Numbered from the stretch's first letter, positions 1 through 9,569 are shown. The stretch: 52,325 nt of DNA from Lactobacillus sp. (GCA_022484695.1 JAKVKU010000018.1:1-52325); one strand, 5' to 3'. The notes: generated by a model from the sequence alone, not told the origin. Made by a program: numbers and translations.

Positions 1-119
1 CCAATGTTGCCGCTGCCGTAGTTGCGAATGTCCTTATGAAAAAAGATACGGCCGATAATGACCCCAGATGGGAAAGAACCGATTAAATATGATAGAATGA
101 CTAACAGTGCAATTTCCAT
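1..119 (-). CDS. plsY: Glycerol-3-phosphate acyltransferase PlsY, N-terminal fragment
   Basis: The minus strand opens with ATG at 119 behind a perfect AGGAGG at about 125-130 and reads through the window edge, so only the first 39 or so residues are seen. They form a hydrophobic first helix followed by the PlsY hallmark [10 protein letters not shown] and a GSGNIG motif, which in this family belongs to the acyl-phosphate and glycerol-3-phosphate binding loops. PlsY is a membrane enzyme that makes lysophosphatidic acid, the first step of phospholipid synthesis in Gram-positive bacteria. It diverges from parE, a common arrangement in Firmicutes. The identification rests on motif and context only, since the C-terminus lies outside the window. 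Confidence 0.9.
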   Translation of the reverse strand, partial: MEIALLVILSYLIGSFPSGVIIGRIFFHKDIRNYGSGNI

Positions 120-220
120 TTTAACCTCCTATATGTATTTATATATTTTAGCATTACTTTTCTGAAAATACATTTTTTACTTGAAATTTAGGAAATTCTT
201 GCGTAAGCTTAGTTCTGCTG

Positions 221-238
221 TGGGAATATTAGTTCCCA
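221..238. repeat. Dyad TGGGAA-N6-TTCCCA just upstream of parE
   Basis: Six-base arms at 221-226 and 233-238 are perfectly complementary around a 6-base loop. The dyad ends 7 bases before the parE Shine-Dalgarno AAGGAG (about 246-251). It could be an operator or a small 5'-leader hairpin, and nothing in the sequence decides between these. Confidence 0.4.
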
Positions 239-261
239 TTTAAATTAAGGAGTTTAATTGA

Positions 262-2277
262 ATGAAACAAACTAATGACTATAATGATACCTCTATTCAG
301 GTCCTTGAGGGTTTAGAAGCTGTCAGAAAGCGACCTGGCATGTATATTGGTTCCACGGATTACCGTGGCTTGCACCATTTGGTTTATGAAATAGTTGATA
401 ATGCCGTGGATGAAGCACTGGCAGGCTTTGGCAAAGAGATCAATGTGACGATCCATGCCGATAATAGCTTGACTGTTCAAGATTTCGGTCGGGGTATGCC
501 TACTGGTATGCATAAGTCAGGGGTACCAACGATTGAAGTTATTTTAACGGTCCTGCATGCCGGCGGTAAATTTACGCAAAACACCTATAAGACTTCCGGT
601 GGCCTGCATGGCGTCGGCGCTTCAGTCGTCAATGCGTTATCAGCCTGGCTCAAGGTCCGGGTAGTCCGGGATAAAGAAGCCTTTGAGGAGACCTTTGAAA
701 ATGGCGGGCATCCCAAAGGCACTTTGAAAAAACTGGGCAAGGTCAATGAGCCCAATGGCACGACGATCACCTTTAAACCCGATCCAACGATTTTCACAAC
801 TACCAAATTTAGTTTTGATACGTTGGCAGAACGTTTGCGGGAATCAGCTTTCTTACTAAAGGGTGTTAAAATCACGCTGACTGATGAACGCAGCGGCAAA
901 GCTGAAGTTTATCATTATGAAGATGGTATCAAAGCTTTTGTAGGCTATCTTAATGAAGACAAAGATACCCTGGGCAACGTCTTTTACTTTGAAGGCCAAA
1001 GAGATGGCATGGAAATTGAATTTGCCGGCCAGTATAATGATGGCTACTCCGAAAATATTATTTCCTTTGTGAATAATGTCCGCACCGGCGATGGTGGTAC
1101 CCATGAAGCTGGTATGAAATCGGGCTTGACCAAAGCTTTTAATGACTATGCCCGTAAGGTGAACCTCTTAAAAGATCGGGATAAAAACCTAGAAGGTTCC
1201 GATGTTCGTGAAGGCTTGTCCGCCGTATTATCGGTGCGCATCCCCGAAGAGATTCTCCAATTTGAAGGCCAGACGAAGGGAAAACTCGGGACACCCCAGG
1301 CCCGCACGGCTACCGATGCGGTGGTGGCTGAACAAATGGGCTTTTTCTTAATGGAAAATGGTGATCTGGGTCAGTTGTTGGTCAAAAAGGCCATTAAAGC
1401 CCGGGAAGCCCGGGAAGCTGCGCGCAAAGCCCGGGAGGAAAGCCGCTCTGGTAAACGCCGTAAGAAAACTGATACTTTATTATCTGGTAAGTTAACACCA
1501 GCACAGTCTAAAGATGCCAGTAAAAATGAGCTGTACTTAGTGGAGGGGGATTCTGCCGGCGGTTCTGCTAAATCAGGCCGTGATCGGAAATTCCAAGCGA
1601 TTTTACCACTTCGGGGCAAAGTATTAAACACCCAAAAGGCTAAATTAGCCGATATTTTGCACAATGAAGAAATCAACACCATGATCCATACCATTGGGGC
1701 TGGTGTTGGGGCAGAATTTTCCCTTGAAGATGCCAATTACGATAAAATCATCATTATGACCGATGCGGATACCGATGGGGCCCACATTCAGATCCTTTTA
1801 CTAACGTTCTTTTATCGCTATATGCGGCCACTGATTGAAGATGGCCGGATTTATATTGCGTTACCGCCCCTTTACAAACTTCAAAAAGGTAGCGGGGCCA
1901 AAACGAAGATCGCCTATGCCTGGACGGATGAAGAGTTAGATCATGAGATCAAACAAATGGGGCGCGGGTATAGTTTACAACGCTTTAAAGGGCTAGGGGA
2001 AATGAATGCTGACCAATTATGGGATACCACGATGAATCCAGAGACCCGGACTTTAATTCGGGTCAAAATCGACGATGCCCAATTAGCTGAGCGGCGCGTG
2101 ACGACCCTGATGGGGGACAAAGTAGCGCCTAGACGACGTTGGATCGAAGATAACGTGGTTTTCAGTTTAGAAGAAGATGGCAGCATCTTGGATCATAATG
2201 TGGCCTCTGATACTGAATCAGAGCGTCACCAAGATAATGAACATTTATTAGAACAACTCGATAAAACGAAGAAGTGA
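262..2277 (+). CDS. parE: DNA topoisomerase IV subunit B
   Basis: This is the ATPase subunit of topoisomerase IV, which decatenates daughter chromosomes. The GHKL ATPase domain is at the N-terminus (EIVDNAVDEA, residues 43-52, with E43 and N47 as the general-base and Mg-binding positions; GGLHGVGASVVNALS further on). The transducer follows, then the TOPRIM domain with EGDSAGGSAKSGRDR (E428) and the metal-binding DADTD (D501, D503, D505). The C-terminal RFKGLGEMNADQLWDTTM is typical of the family. The length of 671 aa suits ParE, and pairing with parC 9 bases downstream separates it from gyrB, which normally sits near the origin with gyrA. The start ATG has AAGGAG about 10 bases upstream. Confidence 0.97.
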   Translation: MKQTNDYNDTSIQVLEGLEAVRKRPGMYIGSTDYRGLHHLVYEIVDNAVDEALAGFGKEINVTIHADNSLTVQDFGRGMPTGMHKSGVPTIEVILTVLHAGGKFTQNTYKTSGGLHGVGASVVNALSAWLKVRVVRDKEAFEETFENGGHPKGTLKKLGKVNEPNGTTITFKPDPTIFTTTKFSFDTLAERLRESAFLLKGVKITLTDERSGKAEVYHYEDGIKAFVGYLNEDKDTLGNVFYFEGQRDGMEIEFAGQYNDGYSENIISFVNNVRTGDGGTHEAGMKSGLTKAFNDYARKVNLLKDRDKNLEGSDVREGLSAVLSVRIPEEILQFEGQTKGKLGTPQARTATDAVVAEQMGFFLMENGDLGQLLVKKAIKAREAREAARKAREESRSGKRRKKTDTLLSGKLTPAQSKDASKNELYLVEGDSAGGSAKSGRDRKFQAILPLRGKVLNTQKAKLADILHNEEINTMIHTIGAGVGAEFSLEDANYDKIIIMTDADTDGAHIQILLLTFFYRYMRPLIEDGRIYIALPPLYKLQKGSGAKTKIAYAWTDEELDHEIKQMGRGYSLQRFKGLGEMNADQLWDTTMNPETRTLIRVKIDDAQLAERRVTTLMGDKVAPRRRWIEDNVVFSLEEDGSILDHNVASDTESERHQDNEHLLEQLDKTKK

Positions 2278-2286
2278 GTGAATTAA

Positions 2287-4794
2287 TTGGCTAAAGCTGC
2301 ACAGAACATTCAAGAATTATCCTTAGAGGATGTCATGGGTGACCGTTTTGGCAGATATTCAAAGTATATTATTCAAGAACGGGCGCTACCTGATATTCGT
2401 GATGGTTTAAAACCAGTTCAACGGCGTATTTTATATGCCATGTATTTAGATGGGAATACTTACGATAAAGCTTTTCGTAAATCAGCTAAATCTGTGGGTA
2501 ATATCATGGGTAACTTTCATCCCCATGGTGATAGCTCCATCTATGAAGCCATGGTTCGGCTCAGCCAGGATTGGAAATTACGGGAACCCTTAATTGAGAT
2601 GCATGGTAACAACGGCTCCATGGATGGGGATCCCCCAGCTGCCATGCGGTACACCGAAGCCCGGTTAAGCAAGATCTCCGCAGAATTATTACGGGATATC
2701 GATAAAGATACCGTCGACATGGTCTTAAACTTTGATGATACTGAAAAAGAACCCACTGTTTTACCGGCCCGTTTTCCCAACCTATTAGTCAACGGCGCCA
2801 CCGGGATCTCAGCGGGTTATGCCACGGAAATTCCACCCCATAATTTAGGGGAAGTCATTGATGCCTTTGTTTATTTGGTAGACCATCCTCAAGCTAGTTT
2901 GGCTGACTTGATGCAGTTTGTGAAGGGGCCAGATTTCCCCACCGGGGGGATCTTACAGGGCTTGGCGGGCATCAAAGAGGCTTATACCACTGGCCGGGGT
3001 AAAGCTGTTTTACGCTCTAAGACAGCCATCGTACCCATTCGGGGGCATCGGGAACAAATCGTGATCACTGAAATTCCCTATGACGTGAATAAGGCCCAAT
3101 TGGTTAAGAAGATCGATGAAGTTCGGGTGTTAAAAAAAGTAGATGGCATTTCTGAAGTTCGTGATGAAAGTGACCGCCTCGGGCTGTCGATTGTGATCGA
3201 ATTGAAAAAGCAAGCAGATGCCCAGGGTATTTTAAACTACCTATTTAAGAATACCGATCTTCAGATCACTTATAACTTTAATATCGTGGCTATTTCGGAC
3301 ATGCGGCCCAAGCAAGTTGGTTTAGTTGAGATTTTGCAAAGTTATTTGCAGCATCAACAAGCTGTCTTGACGCGCCGGACCCAATACAACCTCAAAAAAG
3401 CCCAAGACCGGCAACATATCGTTGAAGGCTTGATCAAAGCTTTATCTATTTTAGACAAGGTCATTAAGACGATTCGGGCCAGCAAAGATAAGAAATCAGC
3501 TAAAGTAAGGCTACAGGCCGATTATGGCTTCTCAGAACTGCAAGCAGAAGCTATTGTCGTTTTACAACTGTATCGCCTAACCAATACAGATGTGACGGAG
3601 TTACAAAAAGAACACGATCAACTATCTAAAGATATCACCCGGTATACAGATATCTTGGAACATCCTGCAAGTTTGGCTAAGCTGATCAAAAAAGAAGCCC
3701 TTGGGGTCAAAAAGCAATATGTTAGTCCTAGAAAGACTCAAATCGAAAAAGAAATTGAAACCATTACCATTAATACCAGTGTATTAGTCAGTGATGAAGA
3801 AGTCCGCGTAGCAGTCACCCGAGACGGCTATTTCAAACGCAGCAGTTTGCGATCTTACCAAGCTTCTGTGTCTAAGGATCCAAAGGACAACGGTATTCGC
3901 GAAAACGATCAATTTGTTTTAAATACCGTTGCCGGGACTCTACAGCACTTATTTATCTTCACCAGCAAAGGGAATATGATCTACCGGCCGATTCATGAAA
4001 TTGATGATGTCCGTTGGAAAGAAGTTGGCGAGCATATTTCCCAAAGTGTCGGCTTAGACGGCAGTGAAAGCATTGTTGCCGCTTATGTGGTCCCTAAGCT
4101 GGACCGGCCTTTAAACTTTGTGTTAGCCACGAAATATGGCCAGATCAAGCAAGTTGAATTAGCCAATCTACAGCCCAATCGAACCTATAAATCTAAACCG
4201 CAACTGGCCATTAAGCTCAAACAAGCTGAAGATGAAGTTTTACAAGTCTATCAAATTCCAACTGCGGCTGTTGATCAATTTGAAGTTGTTTCAGCCACGC
4301 ATCTGGGCTATGGGGTTCGTTATCCCTTGGCCGAAGTGCCGGCCGTTGGCGCCAAAGCCGCGGGTGTTAAGGCGATGGATCTAAAGCCAGATGACTACAT
4401 CGTCAGCTTTATCCTAACTAATTCAGCCAAGGATAGCTTGGGCTTGTTGACGCAACGTGGGGCCTTTAAACAGATGCATCTCAGTGAGTTGCCCATTTCT
4501 AGCCGGGCACGCCGAGGCGTGTTATTGTTGCGGGAGTTGAAACGCAATCCCCACCGGATCTTTGCCCTGATCAAGGAACCGGCGGACTTAAGCCAAGTTA
4601 AAGCCGTTGATATCTTGACAACAACTGGTGTACAGATTCAAATTGATCCTAAAACTCATAATTTTGGGGATCGTTATTCCAATGGATCCTTTGTGATGGA
4701 TGTGGAAACACAAGGCGACCCTAAAGAAGTTAAACTGATCAATTACCCCCAAGAAGTTAGCGAAAACGGGCCAGATACTAAAAAGCCCGATTAA
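2287..4794 (+). CDS. parC: DNA topoisomerase IV subunit A
   Basis: This is the breakage-reunion subunit partnering ParE. The predicted start is TTG at 2287; the N-terminal NIQELSLEDVMGDRFGRYSK is where ParC proteins of lactobacilli begin, although the ribosome site is weak (GAAGTGAG). The catalytic pair R121-Y122 lies in AAMRYTEARL. The quinolone-resistance region reads HPHGDSSIYEAM, with Ser83 and Glu87 at the positions matching E. coli ParC S80 and E84, so no classical resistance substitution is visible. The C-terminal half (from about residue 500) is the beta-pinwheel DNA-wrapping domain. Length is 835 aa. It is co-transcribed with parE and followed directly by a strong terminator. Confidence 0.96.
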   Translation: MAKAAQNIQELSLEDVMGDRFGRYSKYIIQERALPDIRDGLKPVQRRILYAMYLDGNTYDKAFRKSAKSVGNIMGNFHPHGDSSIYEAMVRLSQDWKLREPLIEMHGNNGSMDGDPPAAMRYTEARLSKISAELLRDIDKDTVDMVLNFDDTEKEPTVLPARFPNLLVNGATGISAGYATEIPPHNLGEVIDAFVYLVDHPQASLADLMQFVKGPDFPTGGILQGLAGIKEAYTTGRGKAVLRSKTAIVPIRGHREQIVITEIPYDVNKAQLVKKIDEVRVLKKVDGISEVRDESDRLGLSIVIELKKQADAQGILNYLFKNTDLQITYNFNIVAISDMRPKQVGLVEILQSYLQHQQAVLTRRTQYNLKKAQDRQHIVEGLIKALSILDKVIKTIRASKDKKSAKVRLQADYGFSELQAEAIVVLQLYRLTNTDVTELQKEHDQLSKDITRYTDILEHPASLAKLIKKEALGVKKQYVSPRKTQIEKEIETITINTSVLVSDEEVRVAVTRDGYFKRSSLRSYQASVSKDPKDNGIRENDQFVLNTVAGTLQHLFIFTSKGNMIYRPIHEIDDVRWKEVGEHISQSVGLDGSESIVAAYVVPKLDRPLNFVLATKYGQIKQVELANLQPNRTYKSKPQLAIKLKQAEDEVLQVYQIPTAAVDQFEVVSATHLGYGVRYPLAEVPAVGAKAAGVKAMDLKPDDYIVSFILTNSAKDSLGLLTQRGAFKQMHLSELPISSRARRGVLLLRELKRNPHRIFALIKEPADLSQVKAVDILTTTGVQIQIDPKTHNFGDRYSNGSFVMDVETQGDPKEVKLINYPQEVSENGPDTKKPD

Positions 4795-4798
4795 TTTT

Positions 4799-4841
4799 AA
4801 AAGAGACCACTAAATCATTCGGTTTAGCTGGTCTCTTTTTT
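4799..4841 (+). terminator. Rho-independent terminator of parEC
   Basis: AAGAGACCA (4801-4809) pairs with TGGTCTCTT (4829-4837), with an inner CTAAA/TTTAG extension and a following T tract. It starts a few bases after the parC stop. Confidence 0.93.
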
Positions 4842-4956
4842 ATGGGATTTCTTGTGAATTAGGCAACAGTGTGCTTTGATAGCTAGCAGCTGTTATACAA
4901 CTATTCGCATTTTTAGCCTCTGTATCAGTGCAGTTTTGTGCTAAATAATACAATCT

Positions 4957-4970
4957 TGAAAGCGCAATCC
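4957..4970 (+). promoter_or_regulatory. Candidate cre (CcpA) site upstream of pflB
   Basis: TGAAAGCGCAATCC differs at two positions from the catabolite-response consensus TGWAANCGNTNWCA. It lies about 85 bases upstream of the pflB -35 box, in the 311-base gap 4842-5152, which holds no gene. CcpA control of pfl is known in lactic acid bacteria, but this site is inferred only from its resemblance to the consensus. Confidence 0.4.
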
Positions 4971-5054
4971 TGTTTCAAAAATTTGATTTATCGAGCCAAA
5001 GCCTGGTATGATAAGGATGTACAGAAAAGGGCATCATAAAAATAAAGAAAGGGC

Positions 5055-5082
5055 TTGCAATCTCATTGCGACGTGTTATACT
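5055..5082 (+). promoter_or_regulatory. pflB promoter, extended -10
   Basis: TTGCAA (5055-5060), a 16-base spacer, then TATACT (5077-5082) preceded by TG at 5074-5075, giving an extended -10. Transcription would start near 5089, leaving a leader of about 64 bases. TTGTGAAT at 5103-5110 resembles a single Rex half-site, but the other half is degenerate. Confidence 0.75.
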
Positions 5083-5152
5083 TTAAACATCAAAGCTGTT
5101 CCTTGTGAATTTGTTAATGTTTTGAGTTCATTAATATGGAGGGTATCATAAT

Positions 5153-7411
5153 ATGAAACAATTAGAGAAAAAAGATATTAAAACTTATTGGGCAGGTTTT
5201 AATAGCGGCGCTTGGCAAGAAGAAATCAACGTTCGCGATTTCATTCAACAAAACTTGCACCAATATGATGGTGACGAAAGTTTCCTTGCCGGTCCTACTG
5301 ACGCCACAACTCAATTAAACAATCAATTATTAGACTTAAAGAAAAAAGAACGTGAAGCTGGTGGCGTTTTAGACGCTGACAACAACGTTGTTAGCTCAAT
5401 TACTTCCCACGGCCCTGGCTACTTAAACAAAGACTTAGAAACAATCGTGGGTATGCAAACCGATGCACCTTTGAAACGGGCTTTCATGCCTTATGGTGGT
5501 ATTCGGATGGCCGAAGAAGCCTTAACTTCTTATGGCTTCAAGACTGATCCTGAAATGCATAAAATCTTTACAGAAGATCGTAAGACCCATAACCAAGGGG
5601 TATTTGATGCTTACACACCAAGCATGCGTAAAGCACGGCACTACAAGATCTTAACTGGTTTACCTGATGCTTATGCCCGGGGCCGGATCATTGCTGACTT
5701 CCCACGGATCGCTATTTATGGGATCGATCGTTTGATGAAAGCTAAAGCAGCTGACTTTGACTTGATCGGTGACGGTGAAATGACTGATGATGTCATTCGC
5801 TTGAGAGAACAAGTTAACGATCAATATCGCGCTTTAAATGATATGAAGAAAATGGCCCAAGCTTATGGTTTTGATATTTCTCGGCCAGCTGCTAACGCCC
5901 AAGAAGCTATCCAATGGATCTACTTTGGCTACTTAGCTGCCGTTAAGACTCAAAATGGGGCTGCCATGTCCGTTGGTCGGATCGACACAGTTATTGATGC
6001 TTATATCCAAAGAGATATGGCCGCAGGTAAGTTAACTGAAGCCCAAGCTCAAGAATTAGTTGATCATTTTGTTATGAAATTACGGATGGTTCGTTTCATC
6101 AGAACACCAGAATACAACTCTTTATTCTCTGGTGATCCAATCTGGGCTACTTTATCCATGACTGGTATTGGCATGGATGGTCGCCATCATGTGACTAGAA
6201 CTGCTTTTCGTTTCTTGAAGACTTTAGACAACATGGGTGCTGCACCAGAACCAAACATTACCTTATTATGGTCTGATCGTTTACCTGAAGGCTTCAAACG
6301 CTATGCCACTGAAGTTTCTATCAAGAGTTCTACCATTCAATATGAAAATGACGAATTAATGCGGAACCAATGGGGTTCTGATTACTACGGCATTGCTTGC
6401 TGTGTTTCAGCACAACCAATTGCTGACGGTGTGCAATTCTTCGGGGCTCGGGCTAACTTAGCCAAAGCTTTACTTTATGCCATCAATGGTGGTAAAGATG
6501 AAATCAAAGAAGAACAAGTCGGCCCAGCTTATGCCCCAATTACCAGTGAATACATCGATTATGATGAATTCATGGATAAATTTGGCAAACAAATGGACTG
6601 GTTAGCAGATGTCTATGTTAATGCTTTGAACACCATTCATTACATGCACGATAAGTACTATTATGAAGCTGCTCAATTTGCTTTGAAAGACACGCGCTTA
6701 GATTATACCTTTGCAACTGGTATTTCTGGATTCTCCCATGCCGTTGACTCTATTTCTGCCATCAAGTATGGCCATGTTAAAGTTATCAGAGATGAAAAGG
6801 GCATTGCGGTTGACTTCAAGGCTGACAATGACTATCCTCGTTATGGGAATAATGATGACCGGGCTGACGACATTGCCAAATGGTTGATCAAGACTTTCTA
6901 CAACAAGATGAATACCCACCACTTATATCACGGTGCTAAATTATCTACTTCTGTTTTGACCATCACTTCAAACGTGGTTTATGGTAAGAACACGGGGACC
7001 ACACCAAATGGCCGCCAAGCCGGCGAACCATTCTCACCTGGTGCTAACCCAGCTTATGGTGCTGAAAAGAATGGGGCTTTGGCTTCACTACTTTCTACTG
7101 CTAAGATCCCTTACAAGTACGCTACTGATGGTATTTCCAACACATTCGGTGTCACACCAAATACCTTAGGTCATGACGATGAAGATCGTAAAGATGCCTT
7201 AGTGAACATGGTTGACGGCTATATGGAAAACAACGGTATGCATTTGAACATCAACGTCTTTAATAAAGCAACCTTGATCGATGCTCAAAAACATCCTGAA
7301 GAATATCCAACATTAACGGTTCGTGTCTCTGGTTATTGCGTCTACTTCGCTGATTTAACTAAAGAACAACAAGATGATGTCATTTCTCGGACATTCTTTG
7401 AACAAATGTAA
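5153..7411 (+). CDS. pflB: Formate C-acetyltransferase (pyruvate formate-lyase)
   Basis: This glycyl-radical enzyme converts pyruvate and CoA to acetyl-CoA and formate under anaerobiosis. The adjacent catalytic cysteines are C416 and C417 in GIACCVSA. The radical glycine is G727 in the C-terminal RVSGYCVYF, 25 residues from the end as expected. The length of 752 aa matches the family. The ATG is preceded by GGAGGG at about 5139. The codon choice looks more biased than in neighbouring genes, as expected of a highly expressed gene. The activase gene pflA follows after 111 bases that hold two hairpins. Formate made here could supply Fhs, encoded at 34-36 kb. Confidence 0.98.
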   Translation: MKQLEKKDIKTYWAGFNSGAWQEEINVRDFIQQNLHQYDGDESFLAGPTDATTQLNNQLLDLKKKEREAGGVLDADNNVVSSITSHGPGYLNKDLETIVGMQTDAPLKRAFMPYGGIRMAEEALTSYGFKTDPEMHKIFTEDRKTHNQGVFDAYTPSMRKARHYKILTGLPDAYARGRIIADFPRIAIYGIDRLMKAKAADFDLIGDGEMTDDVIRLREQVNDQYRALNDMKKMAQAYGFDISRPAANAQEAIQWIYFGYLAAVKTQNGAAMSVGRIDTVIDAYIQRDMAAGKLTEAQAQELVDHFVMKLRMVRFIRTPEYNSLFSGDPIWATLSMTGIGMDGRHHVTRTAFRFLKTLDNMGAAPEPNITLLWSDRLPEGFKRYATEVSIKSSTIQYENDELMRNQWGSDYYGIACCVSAQPIADGVQFFGARANLAKALLYAINGGKDEIKEEQVGPAYAPITSEYIDYDEFMDKFGKQMDWLADVYVNALNTIHYMHDKYYYEAAQFALKDTRLDYTFATGISGFSHAVDSISAIKYGHVKVIRDEKGIAVDFKADNDYPRYGNNDDRADDIAKWLIKTFYNKMNTHHLYHGAKLSTSVLTITSNVVYGKNTGTTPNGRQAGEPFSPGANPAYGAEKNGALASLLSTAKIPYKYATDGISNTFGVTPNTLGHDDEDRKDALVNMVDGYMENNGMHLNINVFNKATLIDAQKHPEEYPTLTVRVSGYCVYFADLTKEQQDDVISRTFFEQM

Positions 7412-7431
7412 TTTCTAACAAACACTTAGGG

Positions 7432-7455
7432 AGCGGATGGTGATGGCCATCCGCT
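7432..7455 (+). terminator. Hairpin after pflB, possible weak terminator
   Basis: AGCGGATGG (7432-7440) pairs perfectly with CCATCCGCT (7447-7455) around TGATGG. Only TTT follows before the sequence continues into the next hairpin, so termination is probably partial. Its last two bases overlap the next stem. Confidence 0.5.
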
Positions 7456-7496
7456 TTCTACTAAAGCAGGTGAATTTCAGCTGCTTTAGTAGAAAG
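7454..7496. repeat. Perfect 16-bp inverted repeat between pflB and pflA
   Basis: CTTTCTACTAAAGCAG (7454-7469) is perfectly complementary to CTGCTTTAGTAGAAAG (7481-7496), with an 11-base loop. No T tract follows. It lies 26 bases before the pflA start, just upstream of its AAAGGAGG. It would form a very stable mRNA stem and could protect the 3' end of pflB mRNA or set the pflB:pflA ratio. Confidence 0.85.
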
Positions 7497-7522
7497 AATC
7501 TCTCCTTAAAGGAGGAACAATT

Positions 7523-8311
7523 ATGCTTGAAATGCAAGAAAAAAATACAACTGAACAAAAACCGGTGATCGGCTACGTTCATTCTATAGAAACTTTTGGC
7601 TCCGTTGACGGACCTGGTGTCCGCTTCGTGGCTTTTTTACAGGGGTGTCGCATGCGTTGTGAGTTTTGTCATAACCCGGACACTTGGAATATTGGTGTGG
7701 GTACGGAAATGACCGCTGATGAGCTCTTAGAGCAAGCAATTAAGTATAAAGCTTTTTGGGGTAAAAAGGGGGGCATTACCGTTTCTGGTGGTGAATCCCT
7801 GCTGCAAATCGATTTTATTATCGATTTATTCAAAAAAGCGAAAGCCTTAGGAATTAACACTTGTTTAGATACCTGTGGCCAACCTTTCACCTATAAGGAA
7901 CCATTTTTCAGCCGTTTCAAAGAATTAATGGCTTATACAGACGTTTCCTTGGTGGATATCAAACATATCGATCCTTATGAACACAAAAAATTGACAGGCT
8001 GGACCAACGAAAATATTCTTGCGATGATCCAATATATGTCTGACAACGGCCACCATATGTGGATCAGACACGTCTTAGTCCCTGAACGGACCGATTATGA
8101 TGACTATTTAGCCCAACTTGGCGCTTATATCAAGACCATTAAAACCGTCGATAAAGTCGAAGTTTTACCTTATCACACCATGGGCGTTTCTAAGTACGAA
8201 AATTTAGGAATCAACTACCCGCTAAAGGGGATTGAACCACCTACCCAAGAACGGGTGCAAAACGCTGAAAAATTATTGAACACGAAGGCTTATACTGGTT
8301 ATAAGAACTAG
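7523..8311 (+). CDS. pflA: Pyruvate formate-lyase activating enzyme
   Basis: This radical-SAM enzyme installs the glycyl radical on PflB. The CX3CX2C cluster motif is C42, C46, C49 in GCRMRCEFCHNPDTW. SFGSVDGPG-type sequence precedes it (FGSVDGPGVR, 26-34) and GGITVSGGE follows. The length of 262 aa is normal for PflA. AAAGGAGG lies about 8 bases before the ATG. The direct pflB-pflA order gives the specific assignment. A Rho-independent terminator follows. Confidence 0.97.
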   Translation: MLEMQEKNTTEQKPVIGYVHSIETFGSVDGPGVRFVAFLQGCRMRCEFCHNPDTWNIGVGTEMTADELLEQAIKYKAFWGKKGGITVSGGESLLQIDFIIDLFKKAKALGINTCLDTCGQPFTYKEPFFSRFKELMAYTDVSLVDIKHIDPYEHKKLTGWTNENILAMIQYMSDNGHHMWIRHVLVPERTDYDDYLAQLGAYIKTIKTVDKVEVLPYHTMGVSKYENLGINYPLKGIEPPTQERVQNAEKLLNTKAYTGYKN

Positions 8312-8344
8312 CTTAGTATTATAACTTGCAATTTAAATAACCAT

Positions 8345-8376
8345 AAAAAAGAGCAGCTTTTTAGTTGCTCTTTTTT
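8345..8376 (+). terminator. Rho-independent terminator of pflA
   Basis: AAAAAAGAGCA (8345-8355) pairs with TGCTCTTTTTT (8366-8376) and ends in a T run. Confidence 0.92.
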
Positions 8377-8495
8377 ATCATATTCATTATTATTGGGTTA
8401 TAAGTGCTAGTGCTTTTTTGACCATCGCGCTTTTCCTGCCAACCAGTAGCTGTTAAGCCAGAAACTATGCCGGTTGATTTCAATTTCAAGGACAT

Positions 8496-8528
8496 TTGTC
8501 AACGGTATTTGTGACCCTAAAATTAGGG
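8496..8528 (+). promoter_or_regulatory. Candidate lysR promoter overlapped by a palindromic operator
   Basis: TTGTCA (8496-8501), a 16-base spacer and TAAAAT (8518-8523) form a plausible promoter. The -10 lies inside the dyad CCCTAA-AA-TTAGGG (8515-8528). A dyad over the -10 suits negative autoregulation, which is usual for LysR-type regulators. Confidence 0.45.
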
Positions 8529-8566
8529 ACGCCATGTGCCTAACTATCAATAAAGGAGATTTCCCT

Positions 8567-9520
8567 GTGGTTAAAACAAAACAAGAAAATATTTTCTCGT
8601 CTAAAACGCTGACCTACTTCCTACAGCTCGCTGAAACCATGAATTACACGCAAGCTGCGCAAATTTTAGGTATTACCCAGCCGGCTTTAACCCAGCAAAT
8701 TAAAAAGCTGGAGAAGAGCGTAGGCGCGCCGTTGTTCTTTTCCATCGGCAAAAGATTACAGATTTCAGATGCGGGCAAAACCATGCTCCAAGCCACTAAA
8801 CAGATCTATGAAGTCTTAAATACAGCCACTGATGAAATTCAGCAATCCACCAACGCCAATTCAGGCAAAATCAACATCGGCTTTTTATCTTCTATGGAAA
8901 GCTCTGTTTTTGAGAATTTCATCATTAACTATATTGAAGCTAATCCGAACATTGAAATTTCTTTTCGGTTATTGACCCGCAAAGAAATTTGGGACGCTTT
9001 AGAAAACAATCGCATTGATCTGGGTGTGATGTATTTACCCGATGAATCCATCAAAAATTGGAAGGCCTATGCCACTAAGAATATTGTGGATGAAGAGTTA
9101 CTCTTCGTGCATAACAATCCTAAATTGGCTAAACGTAAGCGGGTAAAATTTAAAGATACTTTGGATAAAAAATGGGTGACTTACCCAGATGACTATTACT
9201 TGGCCCAAATCGTCAAAGAAACCTTTAAAAATCAATTGGTGGACCAGCCCCAAAGCTCAGCTCAGTTTACGACCCCATTTCAATTGATGAAATTCAGCCA
9301 ACATGTGGATGTGAATACCGCTTTGCCCCAAAGCTTTTATTTCGCCCATGCCAGTGAATTTACCCAGTCGGCCTTACCCTTTGAACCATCGATCAAATTT
9401 CAGATGCAATTCATTTTCCGCAGGGATAAGCTGGCTATCCCGCGAGTTGCCCGGTTTTTTGATGCCTGGGATAAATATTTTGCCGAAACTGATTATAATA
9501 CTCGATTACAACAGCATTAA
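8567..9520 (+). CDS. LysR-family transcriptional regulator
   Basis: I chose the GTG at 8567 because AAAGGAG lies at 8552-8558 and the upstream in-frame residues do not resemble the family. This gives 317 aa. The N-terminal winged helix-turn-helix spans about residues 10-70 (FLQLAETMNYTQAAQILGITQPALTQ is family-like), followed by a linker helix and a periplasmic-binding-like effector domain (from about residue 95, with IGFLSSME and DLGVMYLP segments). The effector is not deducible. It sits alone between the pflA terminator and ppaC, with a dyad over its own candidate promoter. Regulation of pfl, ppaC or the acnA-icd pair downstream is possible, but nothing in the sequence shows it. Confidence 0.88.
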   Translation: MVKTKQENIFSSKTLTYFLQLAETMNYTQAAQILGITQPALTQQIKKLEKSVGAPLFFSIGKRLQISDAGKTMLQATKQIYEVLNTATDEIQQSTNANSGKINIGFLSSMESSVFENFIINYIEANPNIEISFRLLTRKEIWDALENNRIDLGVMYLPDESIKNWKAYATKNIVDEELLFVHNNPKLAKRKRVKFKDTLDKKWVTYPDDYYLAQIVKETFKNQLVDQPQSSAQFTTPFQLMKFSQHVDVNTALPQSFYFAHASEFTQSALPFEPSIKFQMQFIFRRDKLAIPRVARFFDAWDKYFAETDYNTRLQQH

Positions 9521-9569
9521 GCTTTATAATGAATAGTGTTAATACTGTTAATAAAGGAGTTTTCAAAAA

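Noticed and set aside
5103-5110. Full Rex operator upstream of pflB
   Set aside because: Only one half-site matches; the second half deviates too much to claim.
7454-7496. Inverted repeat as the end of a mobile element
   Set aside because: Neither a transposase, target duplication nor second copy is seen; it lies neatly between two pfl genes.
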